Assembly: GCF_003254395.2 (NCBI RefSeq) | Contig: NC_037643.1 | Coordinates: 15,365,463 to 15,429,462, forward strand | Direction of reading: 5' to 3' | Length of the DNA stretch: 64,000 nt | Source: Apis mellifera | Taxonomy: Eukaryota > Arthropoda > Insecta > Hymenoptera > Apidae | The notes under the pieces: model-generated | The model's input: only the letters and a program-made list of their open reading frames with translations | Told to the model about the DNA's origin: nothing | The model's database searches: none | In this document: positions 53,577-64,000 of the stretch, piece after piece | Layout of the letters: every line of letters begins with the position of its first letter | Numbering within the stretch: position 1 is the stretch's first letter | Program-made: the position numbers and the translations under genes

Positions 53577-56087
53577 ATGCCGGCGATGGAGTCTTCTGAA
53601 TCTTTATTGGGTAAAATATTTGTTTTTTTTAAATTCTTGAAAATAAAATTTATCATAATTATAATTATTTCGTAAAGAAATAAAAAAGTTTTATATTTTT
53701 TTCTTTAGATGCAATTTATATTTGTCAAAAGAATGGAAACGATGAGACAGGTGATGGTTCTAAAACTAATCCTTTTAAAACAATTTTAAGAGCAATGAAT
53801 CATGCAGGGAAAGAACCATTTCCACCAATTTACCAAAATTCTCTTAAGGATGATAAGGAATATGAATTAGTATCAAAATCTCAATTAAAAAAAATGCATA
53901 AAATTTGGGCAAGGAAAGAATATAAAAATGAAGATAAACAAAAAAAATTATTAGAGGATGAAGAAAAAAGATTGAAAAATTTGGAAGAAGCTAAAACAAT
54001 TATAATTCAAGAAGATAATACTTTGCCATCTGCAATTTGTATAAAAATTCGAGAAAGTATTAAATACCGGAATCAACGGATAAAAGTTTTAGGATGGGTA
54101 CATAGACTTAGACGTCAAGGTATAATATAATTTATATATTATGAATTATATTTACTTTATAGAAATTAATTATATAACATTTTTAGGAAGAGCACTTATG
54201 TTTATCACTTTGAGAGATGGAACAGGTTTTCTGCAATGTGTATTTATTGATACTTTGTGTCAAACATATGATGCATTGACCTTGTCTACAGAAGCTTCCA
54301 TTGAAGTATTTGGAACTCTCAAGATTGTACCAGAGGGGAAAAATGTATTATTTCAAATATATTTGTAATTTTAATAAGAGTTTTTTAATTTTTTTAGTTT
54401 TAATTCAATTTTCTTAGGCTCCAGATGGGCATGAATTGCATATTGATTTTTGGAGATTAATAGGAACATCTCCTCCTGGTGGTGCAGATTCCATTTTAAA
54501 TGAAGAAGCTCTTCCTGATGTCCAGTTAGATAATAGACATATTATGATTCGTGGTGAAAACGTATGATAATTATGATAATATATTTATATATATATGTAA
54601 TATATAATAAGCTATATATAAGAAGTATAGTAAACTTTAATTTTTACTATTTAATTATTATTATGGATAATTTTAATTAAAAAAAATGTAAAAACTATAA
54701 AAGAAAAAATTGAGATCATGGAGTAACATTACAATTCATTATTTATTATGGAATAATTTTTATTACATGATATCATACATAATATAACAAATTATAATTT
54801 ATTTTAGACATCACGTATATTACGTCTACGGTCTGTGTTAACTCAAGCATTTAGGGATCATTTCCATGAAAGAGGTTGTTATGAAGTAACACCACCAACG
54901 TTGGTACAAACACAAGTAGAAGGAGGTTCAACATTATTTAAGTTAGATTATTTTGGGTAAGCAGTATTTAAATTTAATTTATTCATTTAAAAATATTATA
55001 TTTTTAATATAATTTAATTATTATTCAACAATCTAATCTTTCATTATAGTGAAGAAGCATTTTTGACTCAAAGCTCACAGCTTTATTTAGAAACTTGTCT
55101 TCCAGCAATGGGCGATGTATATTGTATTGCACAATCTTATAGAGCAGAACAATCTAGAACTCGAAGACATCTTGCAGAGTAAATATATAAAATTTGAAGT
55201 TTCTTATATTTCTTAGTAGTATTTTTATTAAAATATATATAGATATTATTAATATTACAATTGTTATATAAATCAAATTTTTATCTTTCAGATATACACA
55301 TGTGGAAGCAGAATATGCATTTATTACATTTGAAGACTTATTGAATCGATTAGAAGATATGGTATGTGATGTCGTTGATCGTGTGCTTAATTCAAATCTT
55401 GGTTATCTTATTAAAGAATTAAATCCTGATTTTAAAATACCAAAAAGGCCATTTAAAAGAATGGATTACAAAGATGCAATTGAATATCTTCGGGCTAATA
55501 ATATAACCAAAGATGATGGAACATTTTATGAATTTGGTGAAGTATGTTCAATACTTTTTAAATTTTTTGATTGTTATTTCACACTGACGGAATTAGTAAT
55601 TTTATCCATTAATTTTTTTAATTTATAGGACATTCCAGAAATGCCAGAGAGAAAAATGACCGACACAATAAATGAACCTATAATGTTGTGCAAATTTCCT
55701 GCAGAAATTAAGTCATTTTATATGCAACGTTGTGCTGATAACAAACGTCTTACAGAATCAGTGGATGTACTTTTACCGAATGTTGGTGAAATAATTGGGG
55801 GTTCGATGCGTATATGGAATTATGATGAATTATTGGAAGGCTATTCTAACGCAAATATTGATCCAAAACCATATTATTGGTATACTGATCAGGTAGATAT
55901 TTTTTATACATGATAAATATATGATGAATTAATTTTTCATGCAATCATTTTTTAGCGAAAATATGGAACTTGTCCCCATGGAGGATTTGGATTAGGTCTT
56001 GAAAGATTTTTATGTTGGCTTCTCAATAGGTATCATATACGCGAAGTATGTCTTTATCCACGATTTTTGGAACGTTGTCGACCTTAA
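53577..56087 (+). CDS. NARS1: Asparagine--tRNA ligase, cytoplasmic (556 aa)
   Basis: Nine exons: 53577-53610, 53709-54119, 54187-54344, 54418-54561, 54808-54956, 55050-55178, 55292-55541, 55629-55892 and 55956-56087; all phases close. Class IIb synthetase that charges tRNA-Asn. Seen: the animal-specific N-terminal extension ([20 protein letters not shown], then KEPFPPIY) and a Lys-rich coiled helix. Next is the OB-fold anticodon domain (from about 115, [13 protein letters not shown] and [11 protein letters not shown]). The catalytic core has motif 1 (about 265-300), motif 2 [12 protein letters not shown] (331-342) and motif 3 GFGLGLERF (about 523-531). Ends in [10 protein letters not shown]. 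Human NARS1 is 548 aa. Start ATG 53577; a second in-frame ATG three codons later is also possible. Confidence 0.96.
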
Positions 56088-57535
56088 ATTATATTATCTA
56101 TATATTATTTATATCGAATATTTATATAAAAATTCACTCTATTATAATAGATAAATTATCTAAGCTTTAAAATTAATTAATTGAATTATAAAAATATTTC
56201 AAAATTAAAACATATACTTATGTAGCTTTTGTTTCATTTACTAATCTATAATTTTATATTTTTTATTTTAAATAGAATACATGAATTCAAGTTAGTAACA
56301 CATAAAATGCAGGATAAATAGATTAATCATAAATCCTTATCTTAAAAAAAAATCTTATCTTAAAAAAGAAATAAATTGAAATAAATATTGAAAAAAAATG
56401 ACGATAATATCTGATAAAAAGAGTAAATGTAATAATTTAAAAAGAGAATCAATATATATATAATAAAAAGAAAAAATATAAATTAGTAAATTAAAAAAGA
56501 GAAAACTAAGATAAATTTTTTTAAAGTTATGATTATAAATTGATATTAAAAATATATTAAAGAGAATCAAATATATCATAAAAAAACTTATTTTTAATGA
56601 AATTATATTTCATAAAATAATCGTTTTGACAATGCTACATATTTTATATACACAAAAGTTAGTTGTAAATAGTTTATAACTATTTTTTTTTCTTTCTCAG
56701 TTCTATATTTTTTTCTTTTATATTTTATATCGTATGTACACAAATGATACAATACGATAAATAATAAATGTTCTATTTCATCTATATTTTCATTATGTCA
56801 ATTTACACATTTATCGAATAATACATTTAAATATTTCCTTATAAGAAAAAATCTCTAACAAAAATTTTATAATGTAAATACGGAACTAATAAATACGGAA
56901 ACAATTATATCTTATAACAGAAAATTATATAATACTAAATTGCGAATGTAGAAAGAAGATAATATAAGTATATTTAATACTTATTATTTAATTAACTTTT
57001 GTTAATTTTTAACTTTATGTACTTTTAATACAGAAATATACATTATGTAAAGGAATAATAATTAATATGATATCCAAGTTGGAAAATCAATAAAGTATAA
57101 CATGAGAATTACTTAAACGCGCATAAATATGTTTAATAATATTCGATGAAGTAACATAATACAGATAAAAATATTTAATTCTACTTACAATAAGAGAAAC
57201 ACAACATTTTAATAGTAAATAAATTTACATTTGAACGCGGAAAAAATATTTTCAGTGATTATTTTATCTTCTTAACAATTTGAATATATTCATATTTATA
57301 ATATGAGTATAATAATTTTTCTCTTTTTTTTTCTTCTATATTGTTATATACTGATGTTTAAAGTTTATTATTTCATTGTATTCAACAATCAATCTCAAAC
57401 AATTAAGAAAGAGTTAACAAGGAAAATATATAATTGTATATTTGGTAATTATACTAGTAGTAATTGTTTTATAGGCAAATGGGCTTATTGTTAAAATATT
57501 TTGCTAACAGAATGTTATTATGTTTTTAAATTACT
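56088..57535. other. Tail-to-tail spacer between NARS1 and Rabconnectin-3A
   Basis: AT-rich 3' flanks. ORFs at 56355-56579 (minus) and 57303-57494 (plus) are hydrophobic, AT-driven and unsupported. Confidence 0.45.
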
Positions 57536-60500
57536 TTAGTATAAAGTATGTACGACGCAATCGCGTTCTGGTAACTGACGAACTTTCATAGATCCATCTG
57601 CACCACATGAAAATAAACGACCAGCAGAATCGACGTGTAATTGTGTTACACCCTAAGAAAAAATCATAAATATTATTATTTATTATAACATACATTATTG
57701 AAATTAGGTTAACTTACTTGTCCAATATTTTTAAAGAAACTAGATCGCGGATGCTCTCCAGGAAAAGAATAAAGCAAAGAATGGACGGTTAAACCCCATA
57801 TCTGATGGAAAATAATTAATATGAATTATTACATACTAAACATTAATATTTATTATTAATAAATATTATAAATATAAATATGTTATATTTTAATATTTAA
57901 TACATTACCTTAATATCACCATCTCCTGCTCCACTCACAAAAAATTCTTCATGTGGGTCAAGAGCTAAACATTTGATAGCCGATTCATGGGCCTGAAAAC
58001 GATGTCGCTGCTGTCGTTGTCGAACATCGAATATATTAATATCACCTTTCTTTCCACCGCTAATTAATAACTGATGTTGAGGTGCAAGTATTAAAGAGCT
58101 AGCTCCTTGTTCATGACACGTGAAACCTAATAAATAGAAAGATTAAGATAAATAAACATCGTACAATACAAAATTTATGATTATCGGAATGTTTCAAAAA
58201 TATGTAAACAAAATAGCTTTGAATTACGCACCTTGAATTAAAGATTTATTTTGTGGAAGTAAAGTATCCCAAAGTGCAACATTACGTCCTTCAGAACCAT
58301 GACCAGCAGTTGCTATTAAACTGCAAGCACCAAGGAAGACAAAATCGGCCGTCACCTTACTATGACATTGATAATTCTGGCGACAGAAACGGGACAAATT
58401 ATTTTCATTTAATCTAATTTTTGTAATATATCTAAAGGTAAAAAAACTAATTAAATTATGATTAAAGATAAAAATTCTTACGAAAAATGGTCGTGCAGTT
58501 CCTTCTCTGCAAGCTACTTGAAATAAACTCAAATGTCCATCAGAATCTGCAACACCAAACTTATTTCCGTGCTGTGAGAAACGTACTCGTGTTACTTTGG
58601 CAAAAGTGCCTGGTGGTCTAGGAGTTGCTACTGCTGTTTGATGTCCCCATTCCCAAAGAGATACTGAACCATCTTGAGAACCAGTCAAGTCTGTTCATTT
58701 ACATATTAGAGAATTATCATCCAGCTATATCAATAATAATTTAATTGTTTGAAATTTTATTAAAAAAGTTTGTTTACATATCGAATAGCTATATTCTGTT
58801 TGAAATTGTTCAAAATTTAGATAATATATTACTTACATAATGGTAAAAGTGGATGCGAGGAGATTCTTCTTATACCATCGATTTTATGCTTCAGGATCTG
58901 TAGAAATAAAATTTTGAATGTTGTTATGCATATAGAGATTATATAATTATTAATGAACAATTATTCACAAACAATACGTATGTTACAAATTTTCTTAGAA
59001 AAGAAAAAAAAAACTAACCTATATAATTCTATAAATTTTAGCGCACATATATTAGAAAATGAAAAAAAAAAAAAAATAAATAAATAGAGGGGCGTTCAAT
59101 GCTAATATATGTATGTATAATACGTATACATATGCATGTATATGTATAAAACTTAATATTAAATAACTTAGTATTAATTAGTCTGATTCCTGGTTATATG
59201 TTTTATAAACGCATGCTATCAAGTTTTTTAATATTATTTTCTTTCGTTGCCAATTAAAAAGTTAAAATTTAAGATCGCTTTTTGGCGCTTTTAGATATAT
59301 CGATAAATCAACGAAACAAAATGTATTGAGTTACACATAATAATAAAATATCCCTTATTTATTCTATACCTTTTTCCCTTTCAATGTGCTTGTTTAAAAA
59401 GCGTTCATCTATTGATCTAATCTAGGCTTGCTAAATAGGCTCGATATGTATTTTTTGGGTCCACTAGATTTCCAATTATTTTTTTATTTTTTGCTTTTGT
59501 ATAATTTTCTATTTTTAACAAAAAAAGAGAAAAAAATTCTTACTGCAAATTTTTAAAACGAAAGCTAGCGAACCCATTTTGGAATTCGTAAAAGAATTCT
59601 TGATTCTTTTGTTCAAAGTGAATAATTAATTTGAAGGAAAGCATAATAACATAATAATTAGAGGCAACACTCAAGACAATGGCAATCAAAGGGCATCGAT
59701 TTATCAATGAGATTTTTGTACATTCATTAGACATGCAGTGTTATGAAAAAAAAAAGAAAATTGAGAATCTGAATATTTTTATCGATCAGCTTAACTTATT
59801 TACAGTAAATTTACCAATATTATTTTGGTAACATAAAATATAATAAATTAATAATCGAGATTACTCTGCAGAAGTAAAATTTACTTTTTTTTAAAGACAC
59901 TACAAATAAAGTGAATAAAGTGAAAATCGAATTAATGTATAGCAGTTATAATATACAGAAAACTTTTTCATTTACTGTAAAATAATTGATAATGATGATG
60001 ACGATGATTGTGATGTTGGTGTTGGTGAAGATAGTGATGGTGGTGTAATGTTCATGGAAATGATGATGATGATGATGATGATGATGATCATAACGACAAC
60101 GATCACGGCGATGATAACAACGATGACGATGACGACGAAAATGATAATAACGTAGATAAAAATTTAATAGCAACCATAGTAATAATAATAATAAATATTA
60201 ATAAAAAAAAACACGATATTAAAAATATATGAAACGTAATATATCATATCTGTCATTTCATATTTATTTATATAACACTAAACGGTTGCTCATTCGTAAA
60301 ATCTAGAAGCGATAATTTCATTAATTTTTAATAACACATTAGCTATAATAATACAATGTAACGTATTTGAAAATAATCGATTAATTTTTTTTTATCGCAT
60401 TGAATAAATTATCTTTTTATCACTTGTCATGTAAATAATATTCTAAATTAGAATTTTTGAATTGAAAAAATAAATATATTGTATTTTCGTGACAACATTA

Positions 60501-63500
60501 AATATTAATTAAATTAATGATCAATTGTATCATGAAGGAAATTTTTCACATATATGTATAATTTTTACTTTAATTCTATGTTGCTAATTACTTTCTTAGA
60601 TCTACAAACCATTAATACTTTCGTTATGTAATATAAAAGAAAATTATACTAAAGTCAATATATTATTAATGTTCATAATGCTTAGGATATTACGAAATAG
60701 AGCATTAATGATATATATATATAAAATAATAAAGAAAACGAAATAAAATAAAATAAAATACAATAGAATAAAATGAAATAAAAAAAAAAATAAAATAAAA
60801 AATTTAAAAAAATAAAAAAGGAAATTGGAATTAAAAATTGGTTCTAAGGATACTAGGATGTACAGGCTAGGGTCTGTTAGAAGTTAATCTCACCGGTTGC
60901 AACAAGTGTTTGCTCCTATCGGCAACAAATTGACAGAAACGCAGGTCGTGGGAGCCAGGGAAAGCAGGCATCCCCTTCATCTGAGCGAACGAACGAGCCA
61001 CCAGGTCAGTAACGTCAGTCAGACGCAAACCAAGTTAGATGTTAGGCAAGCATTGAACAAGGAACATTGTTTCCGTCACCAGATGTGCTACTTTGACGCG
61101 ACCCAATGCGTCGACTACTCGACACTCAACACATGTACGGCCATCAAGACTTTCTTCTTACAATCTCTTATTTTCCTTTTATTATTTTCCTTTAATTAAT
61201 TTCGAACAATTCAATTTCAAATTTATATATTTTATTTGTCTTCTATATAATTCCTATTTTAACTTTTTCAAATTTTTTTCACGATAGGTGATTTTTCGTA
61301 AGAAAATAGCCTAAAAATAGCCGTGCTCGAACCGTGTGTTTTTCAAGAAAAGTGATTTGTAGTGTGCAAACTTGTTTACATATGCATGCAACAATAAGTT
61401 CCTTTGAATCTTTTAAAGAATAGGGAATAAGAAGTACTACTTATATATATATACCCATTATAGTTTCGACGCCTAAAATTACAACTTGAATCTATTTGGA
61501 TTACACATTTCAAAATTCACACTCGATCAAAATTCAGATCAAATTAATAACTTTAATAAATTAATGTTAAAAATGTTAATATTATTTGTCAATAATGTTA
61601 AGGATATAAATAATATAATAATATTAAATTTATTCTCCTTTTCAGAGAATTTATAATGTTATTAGAAAGTATTAACAACATAAATTTATAAGTAAATGAA
61701 TAGATTAAAATATTTAAACTTAATGTACGTTCATTAATAAATAATATAGTTGTTAAACATATTCATAAATTTAATCATTGATTTATAAAGAAAATAATGT
61801 TAAGAAAAATATAACAAATTAATTTTTCTTTAATCCCAAAAATATGCTACATTGAAAATATTAATAATTTGGCAACAGAATAAAAAGAAATGTAAAATTT
61901 TACTTTCAATTAGAAATTTGAATTTTCTATTTAATAAGTATTATTTAATAAGTTGCAAAGCACTTTTATAAGAATCATAGGTAAATGAAAAAAAAAAAAT
62001 AAATAAATAAAATAAAATAAAAAATTAAATAAAAAAACAATAATAAAATAAATCATATGTTTAATTTTATCAAATTTAATGTTATATTACTTGTTATTTA
62101 TATTATATAATTTTTTTAACCCAAATATTCCTGAAATATGTTTTTTCATTTCTTTCTTATTTTAATAACATATGAATATATACACATGAAAAAAAAAAAA
62201 CATTGAATAATAATAGATCAGAAACATCTGGGTTAAATCCAAGGGATATAGCACATGTAAAATGTTTTAGAAGACAAACATATGACTGTACAGTGCTAGA
62301 TATTTAAATATACGAGTTAGAGTTTCTATAATTAATTATAATCTTGAAAGAAACTTACCACACTTGCTCCTCTTCCACTTTGACTCGCGATGCCGGATTG
62401 AGGTTGAGGACTATTTGTTTGAGGACTTTGAGCGAGTAATGGTCTATCTGCTGCTGTCTATAATAATGTGCATATTAAAATTAGAATTATGTTACATATA
62501 TTGTTATAGAAAAAAAGAAAAAAAAGAACAAATAGGGAAAATGAATAGAAGAGAAAGAATTCATATTACTATATGTGATTTTCATAATCAAAAAATATAT
62601 ATGTTTAATAACTAAACTAACTAACCTGAATAACTAAGAAACTAGTTGGTTGTACTGGTTCTGGCTCTGGTTGTTTGTTCAAATTTATAATATCGAATTC
62701 ACATTCATCTTCTAACCAGGATGGAAGTTCGAGTAATAATGATATATTCATTTCTTGTACTTCTCGAGGAGTTGCCAAGGCCATTAAACCTGGATTTACC
62801 TAGATTATTATAATGATAAATAATTTTTATTCAATCAAATAATTTTTAAATAGAATATAAATATATTGATCAAACCTGATTTAGGCAAAAGGCACTAATG
62901 CTATCTTGTTCTTTGTGAATAATTCGAACAGGTTCTGGTAAACTGGTAGTTCCGCTATCGCTACCTTTATCATCTACAGTTCCACGATTTAAATTATCCA
63001 TTGCCGTTTGATTGTTCTCCAAAATCGACGATAAAGATCTACGTTTGCCGAATACAGCTCGAATAAAAATGTCTTGTACTGGTTCTTGTCGAACTAAATA
63101 ACACCATAATCGATTAGCAGGAGCCGCTGATGCCAAACGTGTACTAAATATAAAGAATAAAACATTCATAAATTATCATGTTTCAATTCAAACTGTTAAT
63201 TCCAATATTAGATTTCTAAGTTTCTTGATTTACTAATCTTACTTGAAAGGAGTATTGCTTTTTTCAAGTAAAGATCGATATTTATGAATTGCTGGCTTTC
63301 CCGGGGTAGGCGTTGGATCTGGTGCACAACCAGGAATGTAATTAATTGGTGGCCCTCTGTTATCCAATTCTTCACGTAATGTTTCTTGCCATTGCGCTAC
63401 GACAGCTAACGTTCCATGAATTAGAGGGCTGTTCACAGGTAATTCTAATGTAAAGAAAAAAGAAATAAATTAAATAATATATAAAATATTTTTCATTGAT

Positions 63501-64000
63501 GATTCTATCAAATATCAAAATAAAAAAATACCTTGCATTTCTATACCAGCAACATTTAAAAACTCCTGAAGTTGTTGTTGCAATATTTTGACTATAGCTA
63601 ATCTCATGACACACCAACTATATGAATTTGGATTTATATGTTCAATGTTATCCTTTGGTTTATTCTTTGGTTTTGAATTGGTGTCGAATACGTCTTCCTC
63701 GTCTTCAGAAGAATCTAAATCCGATACTGCGGAATCAGAAGAATCGTAATCGATTTCATCTGCATATTCTCTATCTATTTGTGGCTATTAAATAGATAAA
63801 AATTTCAATTGTTAAATTAAAATTAATATTGGGAAATAACTAATATTTATATTAAATAACTTACTTTCATTAAAAAGTACGATATCATGCTCATTTGAGG
63901 AGAAACAAATTGTTCTCTGTATGTGGGTTTATCTTCTTTCATATTTGGTTGTTGACCAGTAAATTGTCCCAATAATTTCATATTTAATTTTACACGTTGT
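57536..64000 (-). CDS. Rbcn-3A: Rabconnectin-3A / DMXL2-like, C-terminal ~655 residues (5' end outside window)
   Basis: Visible exons (minus): 63865-64000 (partial), 63532-63784, 63243-63444, 62876-63143, 62626-62799, 62359-62457, 58837-58897, 58482-58690, 58232-58376, 57909-58126, 57718-57801 and 57536-57652; all phases close to the stop at 57536-57538. DMXL proteins are huge WD40 scaffolds that partner with WDR7/Rbcn-3B to assemble and activate the V-ATPase, and affect Notch signalling in flies. Family hallmarks: PQMSMISYFLMK, SYSWCVMRLAIVK, NVAGIEMQELPVNSPLIHG, EPVRIIHKEQDSI, SGRGASVILKHKIDGIRRIS, then C-terminal WD repeats with TGSQDGSVSLWEWGHQ, GNKFGVADSDGHLSLFQ, SLIATAGHGS, LLISGGKKGDINIFDVRQ and FSCGADGSMKVR. 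An acidic Asp/Ser segment lies after PQIDREYADE. One intron (58898-62358) is 3.46 kb; the others are short. Confidence 0.93.
60060..60089. repeat. (GAT)n microsatellite
   Basis: About nine GAT triplets flanked by degenerate GATGAC/GATAAC copies (59990-60150), inside the large Rbcn-3A intron. Confidence 0.9.
60880..61145 (+). other. GC-rich island with a 100-codon open frame in the Rbcn-3A intron
   Basis: About half G+C in surroundings of roughly a quarter. The plus frame 60897-61199 stays open; it begins with TTG, has no ATG until well inside, and ends in AT-rich sequence. The minus strand is broken in all three frames. It contains no recognised protein domain. Possible explanations: an exon of an unmodelled plus-strand gene, a structured ncRNA, or an old insertion. 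It is not a Rbcn-3A exon, because the flanking exons join in phase without it and match the family across the junction. Confidence 0.4.

Overview
The window looks like a piece of an insect nuclear genome, most probably a bee (Hymenoptera, Apis-like). Intergenic DNA and introns are extremely AT-rich with many AT, GA/CT and GAT microsatellites. Islands of higher GC and CpG occur. Introns are mostly short, with GT-AG ends. The species call is an inference from composition and from protein resemblance; no search was run. I recognised no tRNA, rRNA, CRISPR array or intact transposon.

Layout from left to right. (1) 1-2668, minus: 3' part missing of a signal-peptide/VWC/single-TM protein resembling DGCR2/IDD. 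(2) 3762-3947, plus: a small 61-aa ORF of unknown nature. (3) 4550-7138, plus: a THEG-repeat-like protein with a very long Glu-rich middle. (4) 9986-13453, plus: a steroid/very-long-chain 3-oxoacyl-CoA reductase (HSD17B12 type). (5) 15989-41809, plus: EFL1, the GTPase that releases eIF6 from pre-60S ribosomes. It is split by a 21.7-kb intron (19119-40777). (6) Nested in that intron, both on the minus strand, are two complete genes (20394-26570 and 32607-36891). They encode secreted cysteine-rich proteins that share one cysteine framework and are paralogs. (7) 43788-45197, minus: SRFBP1/BUD22-like. (8) 47003-49484, plus: mitochondrial ClpX. (9) 51166-52746, minus: SLC25A46. (10) 53577-56087, plus: cytoplasmic asparaginyl-tRNA synthetase. 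(11) 57536-64000, minus: the C-terminal ~655 residues of Rabconnectin-3A/DMXL2, running off the right edge.

The right-hand 20 kb is housekeeping: mitochondrial proteostasis and dynamics (ClpX, SLC25A46), translation (AsnRS, EFL1), nucleolar processing (SRFBP1) and V-ATPase regulation (Rbcn-3A), in alternating head-to-head and tail-to-tail order. The least conventional part is the EFL1 intron with its two nested secreted-protein genes.

All exon boundaries were worked out by hand from reading-frame continuity and GT-AG (once GC-AG) sites. Coding phases close exactly for every multi-exon gene listed. Untranslated exons and transcription starts could not be fixed from sequence alone.
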